From Siphonodentalium dalli (Eukaryota > Mollusca > Scaphopoda > Gadilida > Siphonodentaliidae), in contig CP136066.1 of NCBI GenBank assembly GCA_032622095.1, forward strand, positions 187,152,716 through 187,216,715: 64,000 nt of DNA, given 5' to 3'. The notes under the pieces were generated by a model that did no database searches, had not been told where the DNA came from, and saw only the letters and a program-made list of their open reading frames with translations. This document shows, in pieces, positions 42,861 to 58,000 of the stretch. Both the position numbers and the translations under genes were made by a program. Position 1 is the first letter of the stretch. Each line of letters starts with the position of its first letter.

Positions 42861-45800
42861 TGTTATCCATTGATTGTCCCTGTGTTTGTTATCCATTGAT
42901 TGTCCCTGTGTTTGTTATCCATTGATTGTCCCTGTGCTTGTTATCCATTGATTGTCCCTGTGTTTGTTATCCATTGATTGTCCCTGTGCTTGTTATCCAT
43001 TGATTGTCCCTGTGTTTGTTATCCATTGATTGTCCCTGTGTTTGTTATCCATTGATTGTCCCTGTGTTTGTTATCCATTGATTGTCCCTGTGCTTGTTAT
43101 CCATTGATTGTCCCTGTGCTTGTTATCCATTGATTGTCCCTGTGTTTGTTATCCATTGATTGTCCCTGTGCTTGTTATCCATTGATTGTCCCTGTGCTTG
43201 TTATCCATTGATTGTCCCTGTGCTTGTTATCCATTGATTGTCCCTGTGCTTGTTATCCATTGATTGTCCCTGTGCTTGTTATCCATTGATTGTCCCTGTG
43301 CTTGTTATCCATTGATTGTCCCTGTGCATGTTATCCATTGATTGTCCCTGTGCTTGCTATCCATTGATTGTCCCTGTGTTTGTTATCCATTGATTGTCCC
43401 TGTGCTTGTTATCCATTGATTGTCCCTGTGCTTGTTATCCATTGATTGTCCCTGTGCTTGTTATCCATTGATTGTCCCTGTGCTTGTTATCCATTGATTG
43501 TCCCTGTGCTTGTTATCCATTGATTGTCCATGTGCTTGTTATCCATTGATTGTCCCTGTGCTTGTTATCCATTGATTGTCCCTGTGCTTGTTATCCATTG
43601 ATTGTCCCTGTGTTTGTTATCCATTGATTGTCCCTGTGCTTGTTATCCATTGATTGTCCCTGTGCTTGTTATCCATTGATTGTCTCTGTGCTTGTTATCC
43701 ATTGATTGTCCCTGTGCTTGTTATCCATTGATTGTCCCTGTGTTTGTTATCCATTGATTGTCCCTGTGCTTGTTATCCATTGATTGTCCCTGTGCTTGTT
43801 ATCCATTGATTGTCTCTGTGCTTGTTATCCATTGATTGTCCCTGTGCTTGTTATCCATTGATTGTCCCTGTGTTTGTTATCCATTGATTGTCCCTGTGCT
43901 TGTTATCCATTGATTGTCGCTGTGCTTGTTATCCATTGATTGTCCCTGTGTTTGTTATCCATTGATTGTCCCTGTGCTTGTTATCCATTGATTGTCGCTG
44001 TGCTTGTTATCCATTGATTGTCCCTGTGCTTGTTATCCATTGATTGTCCCTGTGCTTGTTATCCATTGATTGTCGCTGTGCTTGTTATCCATTGATTGTC
44101 CCTGTGCTTGTTATCCATTGATTGTCCCTGTGCTTGTTATCCATTGATTGTCCCTGTGCTTGTTATCCATTGATTGTCCATGTGCTTGTTATCCATTGAT
44201 TGTCCCTGTGCTTGTTATCCATTGATTGTCCCTGTGCTTGTTATCCATTGATTGTCCCTGTGTTTGTTATCCATTGATTGTCCCTGTGCTTGTTATCCAT
44301 TGATTGTCCCTGTGCTTGTTATCCATTGATTGTCCCTGTGTTTGTTATCCATTGATTGTCCCTGTGCTTGTTATCCATTGATTGTCCCTGTGCTTGTTAT
44401 CCATTGATTGTCCCTGTGTTTGTTATCCATTTATTGTCCCTGTGCTTGTTATCCATTGATTGTCCCTGTGTTTGTTATCCATTGATTGTCCCTGTGTTTG
44501 TTATCCATTGATTGTCCCTGTGTTTGTTATCCATTGATTATCCCTGTGCTTGTTATCCATTGATTGTCCCTGTGTTTGTTATCCATTGATTGTCCCTGTG
44601 CTTGTTATCCATTGATTGTCCCTGTGTTTGTTATCCATTGATTGTCCCTGTGCTTGTTATCCATTGATTGTCCCTGTGCTTGTTATCCATTGATTGTCCC
44701 TGTGCTTGTTATCCATTGATTGTCCCTGTGCTTGTTATCCATTGATTGTCCCTGTGCTTGTTATCCGTTGATTGTCCCTGTGCTTGTTATCCATTGATTG
44801 TCCCTGTGCTTGTTATCCATTGATTGTCCCTGTGTTTGTTATCCATTGATTGTCCCAGTGCTTGTTATCCATTGATTGTCCCTGTGCTTGTTATCCATTG
44901 ATTGTCCCTGTGCTTGTTATCCATTGATTGTCCCTGTGCTTGTTATCCATTGATTGTCCCTGTGTTTGTTATCCATTGATTGTCCCTGTGCTTGTTATCC
45001 ATTGATTGTCCCTGTGCTTGTTATCCATTGATTGTCCCTGTGCTTGTTATCCATTGATTGTCCCTGTGTTTGTTATCCATTGATTGTCCCTGTGCTTGTT
45101 ATCCATTGATTGTCCCTGTGCTTGTTATCCATTGATTGTCCCTGTGTTTGTTATCCATTGATTGTCCCTGTGCTTGTTATCCATTGATTGTCCCTGTGTT
45201 TGTTATCCATTGATTGTCCCTGTGCTTGTTATCCATTGATTGTCCCTGTGCTTGTTATCCATTGATTGTCCCTGTGCTTGTTATCCATTGATTGTCCCTG
45301 TGATTGTTATCCATTGATTGTCCCTGTGCTTGTTATCCATTGATTGTCCCTGTGTTTGTTATCCATTGATTGTCCCTGTGCTTGTTATCCATTGATTGTC
45401 TCTGTGCTTGTTATCCATTGATTGTCTCTGAGCTTGTTATCCATTGATTGTCCCTGTGTTTGTTATCCATTGATTGTCCCTGTGCTTGTTATCCATTGAT
45501 TGTCCCTGTGCTTGTTATCCATTGATTGTCCCTGTGCTTGTTATCCATTGATTGTCCCTGTGCTTGTTATCCATTGATTGTCCCTGTGCTTGTTATCCAT
45601 TGATTGTCCCTGTGCTTGTTATCCATTGATTGTCCCTGTGCTTGTTATCCATTGATTGTCCCTGTGTTTGTTATCCATTGATTGTCCCTGTGCTTGTTAT
45701 CCATTGATTGTCCCTGTGATTGTTATCCATTGATTGTCCCTGTGCTTGTTATCCATTGATTGTCCCTGTGCTTGTTATCCATTGATTGTCCCTGTGTTTG

Positions 45801-48800
45801 TTATCCATTGATTATCCCTGTGCTTGTTATCCATTGATTGTCCCTGTGTTTGTTATCCATTGATTGTCCCTGTGCTTGTTATCCATTGATTGTCCCTGTG
45901 TTTGTTATCCATTGATTGTCCCTGTGCTTGTTATCCATTGATTGTCCCTGTGCTTGTTATCCATTGATTGTCCCTGTGCTTGTTATCCATTGATTGTCCC
46001 TGTGCTTGTTATCCATTGATTGTCCCTGTGCTTGTTATCCATTGATTGTCCCTGTGCTTGTTATCCATTGCTTGTCCCTGTGCTTGTTATCCATTGATTG
46101 TCCCTGTGCTTGTTATCCATTGATTGTCTATGTGCTTGTTATCCATTGATTGTCCCTGTGTTTGTTATCCATTGATTGTCCCTGTGCTCGTTATCCATTG
46201 ATTGTCCATGTGCTCGTTATCCATTGATTGTCCCTGTGCTTGTTATCCATTGATTGTCCCTGTGCTTGTTATCCATTGATTGTCCCTGTGCTTGTTATCC
46301 ATTGATTGTCCCTGTGCTTGTTATACATTGATTGTCCCTGTGCTTGTTATCCATTGATTGTCCATGAGCTTGTTATCCATTGATTGTCCCTGTGCTTGTT
46401 ATCCATTGATTGTCCCTGTGTTTGTTATCCATTGATTGTCCCTGTGCTTGTTATCCATTGATTGTCCCTGTGCTTGTTATCCATTGATTGTCCCTGTGCT
46501 TGTTATCCATTGATTGTCCATGTGCTTGTTATCCATTGATTGTCCCTGTGCTTGTTATCCATTGATTGTCCCTGTGCTTGTTATCCATTGATTGTCCCTG
46601 TGTTTGTTATCCATTGATTGTCCATGTGCTTGTTATCCATTGATTGTCCCTGTGCTTGTTATCCATTGATTGTCCCTGTGCTTGTTATCCATTGATTGTC
46701 CGTGTGCTTGTTATCCATTGATTGTCCCTGTGCTTGTTATCCATTGATTGTCCCTGTGTTTGTTATCCATTGATTGTCCCTGTGCTTGTTATCCATTGAT
46801 TGTCCCTGTGCTTGTTATCCATTGATTGTCCCTGTGCTTGTTATCCATTGATTGTCCCTGTGCTTGTTATCCATTGATTGTCCCTGTGCATGTTATCCAT
46901 TGATTGTCCATGTGCTTGTTATCCATTGATTGTCCCTGTGCCTGTTATCCATTGATTGTCCCTGTGCTTGTTATCCATTGATTGTCCCTGTGCTTGTTAT
47001 CCATTGATTGTCCCTGTGCTTGTTATCTATTGATTGTCCCTGTGCTTGTTATCCATTGATTGTCCCTGTGCATGTTATCCATTGATTGTCCCTGTGATTG
47101 TTATCCATTGATTGTCCCTGTGCTTGTTATCCATTGATTGTCCCTGTGCTTGTTATCCATTGATTGTCCCTGTGCTTGTTATCCATTGATTGTCCCTGTG
47201 CATGTTATCCATTGATTGTCCCTGTGCTTGTTATCCATTGATTGTCCCTGTGCTTGTTATCCATTGATTGTCCCTGTGCATGTTATCCATTGATTGTCCA
47301 TGTGCTTGTTATCCATTGATTGTCCCTGTGCTTGTTATCCATTGATTGTCCCTGTGCTTGTTATCCATTGATTGTCCCTGTGCTTGTTATCCATTGATTG
47401 TCCCTGTGCTTGTTATCCATTGATTGTCCCTGTGCTTGTTATCCATTGATTGTCCCTGTGCTTGTTATCCATTGATTGTCCCTGTGCATGTTATCCATTG
47501 ATTGTCCCTGTGTTTGTTATCCATTGATTGTCCCTGTGCTTGTTATCCATTGATTGTCCCTGTGCATGTTATCCATTGATTGTCCCTGTGTTTGTTATCC
47601 ATTGATTGTCCCTGTGTTTGTTATCCATTGATTGTCCCTGTGCTTGTTATCCATTGATTGTCCCTGTGTTTGTTATCCATTGATTGTCCCTGTGCTTGTT
47701 ATCCATTGATTGTCCCTGTGTTTGTTATCCATTGATTGTCCCTGTGTTTGTTATCCATTGATTGTCCCTGTGTTTGTTATCCATTGATTGTCCCTGTGCT
47801 TGTTATCCATTGATTGTCCCTGTGCTTGTTATCCATTGATTGTCCCTGTGTTTGTTATCCATTTGATTGTCCCTGTGCTTGTTATCCATTGATTGTCCCT
47901 GTGCTTGTTATCCATTGATTGTCCCTGTGCTTGTTATCCATTGATTGTCCCTGTGCTTGTTATCCATTGATTGTCCCTGTGCTTGTTATCCATTGATTGT
48001 CCCTGTGCTTGTTATCCATTGATTGTCCCTGTGCATGTTATCCATTGATTGTCCCTGTGCTTGCTATCCATTGATTGTCCCTGTGTTTGTTATCCATTGA
48101 TTGTCCCTGTGCTTGTTATCCATTGATTGTCCCTGTGCTTGTTATCCATTGATTGTCCCTGTGCTTGTTATCCATTGATTGTCCCTGTGCTTGTTATCCA
48201 TTGATTGTCCCTGTGCTTGTTATCCATTGATTGTCCATGTGCTTGTTATCCATTGATTGTCCCTGTGCTTGTTATCCATTGATTGTCCCTGTGCTTGTTA
48301 TCCATTGATTGTCCCTGTGTTTGTTATCCATTGATTGTCCCTGTGCTTGTTATCCATTGATTGTCCCTGTGCTTGTTATCCATTGATTGTCTCTGTGCTT
48401 GTTATCCATTGATTGTCCCTGTGCTTGTTATCCATTGATTGTCCCTGTGTTTGTTATCCATTGATTGTCCCTGTGCTTGTTATCCATTGATTGTCCCTGT
48501 GCTTGTTATCCATTGATTGTCTCTGTGCTTGTTATCCATTGATTGTCCCTGTGCTTGTTATCCATTGATTGTCCCTGTGTTTGTTATCCATTGATTGTCC
48601 CTGTGCTTGTTATCCATTGATTGTCGCTGTGCTTGTTATCCATTGATTGTCCCTGTGTTTGTTATCCATTGATTGTCCCTGTGCTTGTTATCCATTGATT
48701 GTCGCTGTGCTTGTTATCCATTGATTGTCCCTGTGCTTGTTATCCATTGATTGTCCCTGTGCTTGTTATCCATTGATTGTCGCTGTGCTTGTTATCCATT

Positions 48801-51250
48801 GATTGTCCCTGTGCTTGTTATCCATTGATTGTCCCTGTGCTTGTTATCCATTGATTGTCCCTGTGCTTGTTATCCATTGATTGTCCATGTGCTTGTTATC
48901 CATTGATTGTCCCTGTGCTTGTTATCCATTGATTGTCCCTGTGCTTGTTATCCATTGATTGTCCCTGTGTTTGTTATCCATTGATTGTCCCTGTGCTTGT
49001 TATCCATTGATTGTCCCTGTGCTTGTTATCCATTGATTGTCCCTGTGTTTGTTATCCATTGATTGTCCCTGTGCTTGTTATCCATTGATTGTCCCTGTGC
49101 TTGTTATCCATTGATTGTCCCTGTGTTTGTTATCCATTTATTGTCCCTGTGCTTGTTATCCATTGATTGTCCCTGTGTTTGTTATCCATTGATTGTCCCT
49201 GTGTTTGTTATCCATTGATTGTCCCTGTGTTTGTTATCCATTGATTATCCCTGTGCTTGTTATCCATTGATTGTCCCTGTGTTTGTTATCCATTGATTGT
49301 CCCTGTGCTTGTTATCCATTGATTGTCCCTGTGTTTGTTATCCATTGATTGTCCCTGTGCTTGTTATCCATTGATTGTCCCTGTGCTTGTTATCCATTGA
49401 TTGTCCCTGTGCTTGTTATCCATTGATTGTCCCTGTGCTTGTTATCCATTGATTGTCCCTGTGCTTGTTATCCGTTGATTGTCCCTGTGCTTGTTATCCA
49501 TTGATTGTCCCTGTGCTTGTTATCCATTGATTGTCCCTGTGTTTGTTATCCATTGATTGTCCCAGTGCTTGTTATCCATTGATTGTCCCTGTGCTTGTTA
49601 TCCATTGATTGTCCCTGTGCTTGTTATCCATTGATTGTCCCTGTGCTTGTTATCCATTGATTGTCCCTGTGTTTGTTATCCATTGATTGTCCCTGTGCTT
49701 GTTATCCATTGATTGTCCCTGTGCTTGTTATCCATTGATTGTCCCTGTGCTTGTTATCCATTGATTGTCCCTGTGTTTGTTATCCATTGATTGTCCCTGT
49801 GCTTGTTATCCATTGATTGTCCCTGTGCTTGTTATCCATTGATTGTCCCTGTGTTTGTTATCCATTGATTGTCCCTGTGCTTGTTATCCATTGATTGTCC
49901 CTGTGTTTGTTATCCATTGATTGTCCCTGTGCTTGTTATCCATTGATTGTCCCTGTGCTTGTTATCCATTGATTGTCCCTGTGCTTGTTATCCATTGATT
50001 GTCCCTGTGATTGTTATCCATTGATTGTCCCTGTGCTTGTTATCCATTGATTGTCCCTGTGTTTGTTATCCATTGATTGTCCCTGTGCTTGTTATCCATT
50101 GATTGTCTCTGTGCTTGTTATCCATTGATTGTCTCTGAGCTTGTTATCCATTGATTGTCCCTGTGTTTGTTATCCATTGATTGTCCCTGTGCTTGTTATC
50201 CATTGATTGTCCCTGTGCTTGTTATCCATTGATTGTCCCTGTGCTTGTTATCCATTGATTGTCCCTGTGCTTGTTATCCATTGATTGTCCCTGTGCTTGT
50301 TATCCATTGATTGTCCCTGTGCTTGTTATCCATTGATTGTCCCTGTGCTTGTTATCCATTGATTGTCCCTGTGTTTGTTATCCATTGATTGTCCCTGTGC
50401 TTGTTATCCATTGATTGTCCCTGTGATTGTTATCCATTGATTGTCCCTGTGCTTGTTATCCATTGATTGTCCCTGTGCTTGTTATCCATTGATTGTCCCT
50501 GTGTTTGTTATCCATTGATTATCCCTGTGCTTGTTATCCATTGATTGTCCCTGTGTTTGTTATCCATTGATTGTCCCTGTGCTTGTTATCCATTGATTGT
50601 CCCTGTGTTTGTTATCCATTGATTGTCCCTGTGCTTGTTATCCATTGATTGTCCCTGTGCTTGTTATCCATTGATTGTCCCTGTGCTTGTTATCCATTGA
50701 TTGTCCCTGTGCTTGTTATCCATTGATTGTCCCTGTGCTTGTTATCCATTGATTGTCCCTGTGCTTGTTATCCATTGATTGTCCCTGTGCTTGTTATCCA
50801 TTGATTGTCCCTGTGCTTGTTATCCATTGATTGTCTATGTGCTTGTTATCCATTGATTGTCCCTGTGTTTGTTATCCATTGATTGTCCCTGTGCTCGTTA
50901 TCCATTGATTGTCCATGTGCTCGTTATCCATTGATTGTCCCTGTGCTTGTTATCCATTGATTGTCCCTGTGCTTGTTATCCATTGATTGTCCCTGTGCTT
51001 GTTATCCATTGATTGTCCCTGTGCTTGTTATACATTGATTGTCCCTGTGCTTGTTATCCATTGATTGTCCATGAGCTTGTTATCCATTGATTGTCCCTGT
51101 GCTTGTTATCCATTGATTGTCCCTGTGTTTGTTATCCATTGATTGTCCCTGTGCTTGTTATCCATTGATTGTCCCTGTGCTTGTTATCCATTGATTGTCC
51201 CTGTGCTTGTTATCCATTGATTGTCCATGTGCTTGTTATCCATTGATTGT
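41800..51250 (+). repeat. Tandem 4,706 bp (181-unit) higher-order repeat, two copies
   Basis: Paired variant markers run continuously: 41,811/46,517 (TCCA), 41,915/46,621 (TCCA), 41,993/46,699 (TCCG), 42,231/46,937 (CCTG), 42,321/47,027 (CTAT), 44,854/49,561 (CCCAGTG), 45,425/50,132 (TCTCTGAGC), 46,127/50,834 (TCTA) and 46,361/51,068 (CCATGAGC). The offset is 4,706 bp, becoming 4,707 after the extra T near 47,863. Matching fails just outside (41,837 and 46,621 onward), so the two copies are adjacent. Confidence 0.85.
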
Positions 51251-54200
51251 CCCTGTGCTTGTTATCCATTGATTGTCCCTGTGCTTGTTATCCATTGATT
51301 GTCCCTGTGCTTGTTATCCATTGATTGTCCCTGTGCTTGTTATCCATTGATTGTCCCTGTGCTTGTTATCCATTGATTGTCCCTGTGTTTGTTATCCATT
51401 GATTGTCCCTGTGCTTGTTATCCATTGATTGTCCCTGTGCTTGTTATCCATTGATTGTCCCTGTGCTTGTTATCCATTGATTGTCCCTGTGCTTGTTATC
51501 CATTGATTGTCCCTGTGCTTGTTATCCATTGATTGTCCCTGTGCTTGTTATCCATTGATTGTCCCTGTGTTTGTTATCCATTGATTGTCCCTGTGCTTGT
51601 TATCCATTGATTGTCCCTGTGCTTGTTATCCATTGATTGTCCATGTGCTTGTTATCCATTGATTGTCCCTGTGCTTGTTATCCATTGATTGTCCCTGTGC
51701 TTGTTATCCATTGATTGTCCCTGTGCTTGTTATCCATTGATTGTCCCTGTGCTCGTTATCCATTGATTGTCCCTGTGCTTGTTATCCATTGATTGTCCCT
51801 GTGCTTGTTATCCATTGATTGTCCCTGTGCTTGTTATCCATTGATTGTCCATGTGCTTGTTATCCATTGATTGTCCCTGTGCTTGTTATCCATTGATTGT
51901 CCCTGTGTTTGTTATCCATTGATTGTCCCTGTGCTTGTTATCCATTGATTGTCCCTGTGTTTGTTATCCATTGATTATCCCTGTGCTTGTTATCCATTGA
52001 TTGTCCCTGTGTTTGTTATCCATTGATTGTCCCTGTGCTTGTTATCCATTGATTGTCCCTGTGTTTGTTATCCATTGATTGTCCCTGTGCTTGTTATCCA
52101 TTGATTGTCCCTGTGCTTGTTATCCATTGATTGTCCCTGTGCTTGTTATCCATTGATTGTCCCTGTGCTTGTTATCCATTGATTGTCCCTGTGCTTGTTA
52201 TCCATTGATTGTCCCTGTGCTTGTTATCCATTGATTGTCCCTGTGCTTGTTATCCATTGATTGTCCCTGTGCTTGTTATCCATTGATTGTCTCTGTGCTT
52301 GTTATCCATTGATTGTCTCTGTGCTTGTTATCCATTGATTGTCCCTGTGCTTGTTATCCATTGATTGTCCCTGTGCTTGTTATCCATTGATTGTCTCTGT
52401 GCTTGTTATCCATTGATTGTCTCTGTGCTTGTTATCCATTGATTGTCCCTGTGCTTGTTATCCATTGATTGTCCCTGTGTTTGTTATCCATTGATTGTCC
52501 CTGTGCTTGTTATCCATTGATTGTCCCTGTGTTTGTTATCCATTGATTATCCCTGTGCTTGTTATCCATTGATTGTCCCTGTGTTTGTTATCCATTGATT
52601 GTCCCTGTGCTTGTTATCCATTGATTGTCCCTGTGTTTGTTATCCATTGATTGTCCCTGTGCTTGTTATCCATTGATTGTCCCTGTGCTTGTTATCCATT
52701 GATTGTCTCTGTGCTTGTTATCCATTGATTGTCCCTGTGCTTGTTATCCATTGATTGTCCCTGTGCTTGTTATCCATTGATTGTCCCTGTGCTTGTTATC
52801 CATTGATTGTCTCTGTGCTTGTTATCCATTGATTGTCCCTGTGCTTGTTATTCATTGATTGTCCCTGTGCTTGTTATCCCTTGATTGTCTCTGTGCTTGT
52901 TATCCATTGATTGTCCCTGTGCTTGTTATCCATTGATTGTCTCTGTGCTTGTTATCCATTGATTGTCTCTGTGCTTGTTATCCATTGATTGTCTCTGTGC
53001 TTGTTATCCATTGATTGTCTCTGTGCTTGTTATCCATTGATTGTCCCTGTGCTTGTTATCCATTGATTGTCCCTGTGCTTGTTATCCATTGATTGTCCCT
53101 GTGCTTGTTATCCATTGATTGTCCCTGTGTTTGTTATCCATTGATTGTCTCTGTGCTTGTTATCCATTGATTGTCTCTGTGCTTGTTATCCATTGATTGT
53201 CTCTGTGCTTGTTATCCATTGATTGTCTCTGTGCTTGTTATCCATTGATTGTCCCTGTGCTTGTTATCCATTGATTGTCCCTGTGCTTGTTATCCATTGA
53301 TTGTCCCTGTGTTTGTTATCCATTGATTGTCCCTGTGCTTGTTATCCATTGATTGTCCCTGTGCTTGTTATCCATTGATTGTCCCTGTGCTTGTTATCCA
53401 TTGATTGTCCCTGTGCTTGTTATCCATTGATTGTCCCTGTGCTTGTTATCCATTGATTGTCCCTGTGTTTGTTATCCATTGATTGTCCCTGTGCTTGTTA
53501 TCCATTGATTGTCCCTGTGCTTGTTATACATTGATTGTCCCTGTGCTTGTTATCCATTGATTGTCCCTGTGCTTGTTATCCATTGATTGTCCCTGTGCTT
53601 GTTATCCATTGATTGTCTCTGTGCTTGTTATCCATTGATTGTCCCTGTGCTTGTTATCCATTGATTGTCTCTGTGCTTGTTATCCATTGATTGTCCCTGT
53701 GCTTGTTGTCCATTGAGTGTCCCTGTGCTTGTTATCCATTGATTGTCCCTGTGCTTGTTATCCATTGATTGTCCCTGTGCTTGTTATACATTGATTGTCC
53801 CTGTGCTTGTTATCCATTGATTGTCCCTGTGCTTGTTATCCATTGATTGTCCCTGTGCTTGTTATCCATTGATTGTCCCTGTGTTTGTTATCCATTGATT
53901 GTCCCTGTGCTTGTTATCCATTGATTGTCCCTGTGTTTGTTATCCATTGATTGTCCCTGTGTTTGTTATCCATTGATTGTCCCTGTGTTTGTTATCCATT
54001 GATTGTCCCTGTGCTTGTTATCCATTGATTGTCCCTGTGTTTGTTATCCATTGATTGTCCCTGTGCTTGTTATCCATTGATTGTCCCTGTGTTTGTTATC
54101 CATTGATTGTCCCTGTGCTTGTTATCCATTGATTGTCCCTGTGCTTGTTATCCATTGATTGTCCCTGTGTTTGTTATCCATTGATTGTCCCTGTGCTTGT

Positions 54201-54399
54201 TATCCATTGATTGTCCCTGTGTTTGTTATCCATTGATTGTCCCTGTGCTTGTTATCCATTGATTGTCCCTGTGCTTGTTATCCATTGATTGTCCCTGTGC
54301 TTGTTATCCATTGATTGTCCCTGTGCTTGTTATCCATTGATTGTCCCTGTGCTTGTTATCCATTGATTGTCCCTGTGCTTGTTATCCATTGATTGTCCC

Positions 54400-57300
54400 T
54401 GTGCTTGTTATACATTGATTGTCCCTGTGCTTGTTATCCATTGATTGTCCCTGTGCTTGTTATCCATTGATTGTCCCTGTGTTTGTTATCCATTGATTGT
54501 CCCTGTGCTTGTTATCCATTGATTGTCCCTGTGTTTGTTATCCATTGATTGTCCCTGTGCTTGTTATCCGTTGATTGTCCCTGTGCTTGTTATCCATTGA
54601 TTGTCCCTGTGCTTGTTATCCATTGATTGTCCCTGTGCTTGTTATCCATTGATTGTCCCTGTGCTTGTTATCCATTGATTGTCCCTGTGCTTGTTATCCA
54701 TTGATTGTCCCTGTGCTTGTTATCCATTGATTGTCGCTGTGCTTGTTATCCATTGATTGTCGCTGTGCTTGTTATCCATTGATTGTCCCTGTGCTTGTTA
54801 TCCATTGATTGTCCCTGTGCTTGTTATCCATTGATTGTCCCTGTGCTTGTTATCCATTGATTGTCCCTGTGCTTGTTATCCATTGATTGTCCCTGTGCTT
54901 GTTATCCATTGATTGTCCCTGTGCTTGTTATCCATTGATTGCCCCTGTGCTTGTTATCCATTGATTGTCCCTGTGCTTGTTATCCATTGATTGTCCCTGT
55001 GCTTGTTATCCATTGATTGTCCCTGTGATTGTTATCCATTGATTGTCCCTGTGTTTGTTATCCATTGATTGTCCCTGTGTTTGTTATCCATTGATTGTCC
55101 CTGTGCTTGTTATCCATTGATTGTCCCTGTGTTTGTTATCCATTGATTGTCCCTGTGCTTGTTATCCATTGATTGTCCCTGTGTTTGTTATCCATTGATT
55201 GTCCCTGTGCTTGTTATCCATTGATTGTCCCTGTGCTTGTTATCCATTGATTGTCCCTGTGCTTGTTATCCATTGATTGTCCCTGTGCTTGTTATCCATT
55301 GATTGTCCCTGTGTTTGTTATCCATTGATTGTCCCTGTGTTTGTTATCCATTGATTGTCCCTGTGTTTGTTATCCATTGATTGTCCCTGTGCTTGTTATC
55401 CATTGATTGTCACTGTGCTTGTTATCCATTGATTGTCCCTGTGCTTGTTATCCATTGATTGTCCCTGTGCTTGTTATCCATTGATTGTCCCTGTGCTTGT
55501 TATCCATTGATTGTCACTGTGCTTGTTATCCATTGATTGTCCCTGTGCTTGTTATCCATTGATTGTCCCTGTGCTTGTTATCCATTGATTGTCCCTGTGC
55601 TTGTTATCCATTGATTGTCACTGTGCTTGTTATCCATTGATTGTCACTGTGCTTGTTATCCATTGATTGTCCCTGTGCTTGTTATCCATTGATTGTCCCT
55701 GTGTTTGTTATCCATTGATTGTCCCCGTGTTTGTTATCCATTGATTGTCCCCGTGCTTGTTATCCATTGATTGTCCCTGTGCTTGTTATCCATTGATTGT
55801 CCCTGTGTTTGTTATCCATTGATTGTCCCTGTGCTTGTTATCCATTGATTGTCCCTGTGTTTGTTATCCATTGATTGTCCCTGTGCTTGTTATCCGTTGA
55901 TTGTCCCTGTGCTTGTTATCCATTGATTGTCCCTGTGCTTGTTATCCATTGATTGTCCCTGTGCTTGTTATCCATTGATTGTCCCTGTGCTTGTTATCCA
56001 TTGATTGTCCCTGTGCTTGTTATCCATTGATTGTCCCTGTGCTTGTTATCCATTGATTGTCGCTGTGCTTGTTATCCATTGATTGTCGCTGTGCTTGTTA
56101 TCCATTGATTGTCCCTGTGCTTGTTATCCATTGATTGTCCCTGTGCTTGTTATCCATTGATTGTCCCTGTGCTTGTTATCCATTGATTGTCCCTGTGCTT
56201 GTTATCCATTGATTGTCCCTGTGCTTGTTATCCATTGATTGTCCCTGTGCTTGTTATCCATTGATTGCCCCTGTGCTTGTTATCCATTGATTGTCCCTGT
56301 GCTTGTTATCCATTGATTGTCCCTGTGCTTGTTATCCATTGATTGTCCCTGTGATTGTTATCCATTGATTGTCCCTGTGTTTGTTATCCATTGATTGTCC
56401 CTGTGTTTGTTATCCATTGATTGTCCCTGTGCTTGTTATCCATTGATTGTCCCTGTGTTTGTTATCCATTGATTGTCCCTGTGCTTGTTATCCATTGATT
56501 GTCCCTGTGTTTGTTATCCATTGATTGTCCCTGTGCTTGTTATCCATTGATTGTCCCTGTGCTTGTTATCCATTGATTGTCCCTGTGCTTGTTATCCATT
56601 GATTGTCCCTGTGCTTGTTATCCATTGATTGTCCCTGTGTTTGTTATCCATTGATTGTCCCTGTGTTTGTTATCCATTGATTGTCCCTGTGTTTGTTATC
56701 CATTGATTGTCCCTGTGCTTGTTATCCATTGATTGTCACTGTGCTTGTTATCCATTGATTGTCCCTGTGCTTGTTATCCATTGATTGTCCCTGTGCTTGT
56801 TATCCATTGATTGTCCCTGTGCTTGTTATCCATTGATTGTCACTGTGCTTGTTATCCATTGATTGTCCCTGTGCTTGTTATCCATTGATTGTCCCTGTGC
56901 TTGTTATCCATTGATTGTCCCTGTGCTTGTTATCCATTGATTGTCACTGTGCTTGTTATCCATTGATTGTCACTGTGCTTGTTATCCATTGATTGTCCCT
57001 GTGCTTGTTATCCATTGATTGTCCCTGTGTTTGTTATCCATTGATTGTCCCCGTGTTTGTTATCCATTGATTGTCCCCGTGCTTGTTATCCATTGATTGT
57101 CCCTGTGCTTGTTATCCATTGATTGTCCCTGTGTTTGTTATCCATTGATTGTCCCTGTGCTTGTTATCCACTGATTGTCCCTGTGCTTGTTATCCATTGA
57201 TTGTCCCTGTGCTTGTTATCCATTGATTGTCCCTGTGCTTGTTATCCATTGATTGTCCCTGTGCTTGTTATCCATTGATTGTCCCTGTGCTTGTTATCCA

Positions 57301-58000
57301 TTGATTGTCCCTGTGCTTGTTATACATTGATTGTCCCTGTGCTTGTTATCCATTGATTGTCCCTGTGCTTGTTATCCATTGATTGTCCCTGTGTTTGTTA
57401 TCCATTGATTGTCCCTGTGCTTGTTATCCATTGATTGTCCCTGTGTTTGTTATCCATTGATTGTCCCTGTGCTTGTTATCCGTTGATTGTCCCTGTGCTT
57501 GTTATCCATTGATTGTCCCTGTGCTTGTTATCCATTGATTGTCCCTGTGCTTGTTATCCATTGATTGTCCCTGTGCTTGTTATCCATTGATTGTCCCTGT
57601 GCTTGTTATCCATTGATTGTCCCTGTGCTTGTTATCCATTGATTGTCGCTGTGCTTGTTATCCATTGATTGTCGCTGTGCTTGTTATCCATTGATTGTCC
57701 CTGTGCTTGTTATCCATTGATTGTCCCTGTGCTTGTTATCCATTGATTGTCCCTGTGCTTGTTATCCATTGATTGTCCCTGTGCTTGTTATCCATTGATT
57801 GTCCCTGTGCTTGTTATCCATTGATTGTCCCTGTGCTTGTTATCCATTGATTGCCCCTGTGCTTGTTATCCATTGATTGTCCCTGTGCTTGTTATCCATT
57901 GATTGTCCCTGTGCTTGTTATCCATTGATTGTCCCTGTGATTGTTATCCATTGATTGTCCCTGTGATTGTTATCCATTGATTGTCCCTGTGCTTGTTATC
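54400..58000 (+). repeat. Higher-order duplications of 51 and 61 units
   Basis: The rare GCCCCTG variant lies at 54,941, 56,267 and 57,853 (spacing 1,326 and 1,586 bp, 51 and 61 units). The rare CCCCGTG pair lies at 55,721 and 57,047 (1,326 bp). Paired CGCTG variants precede each GCCCCTG copy. Confidence 0.8.
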
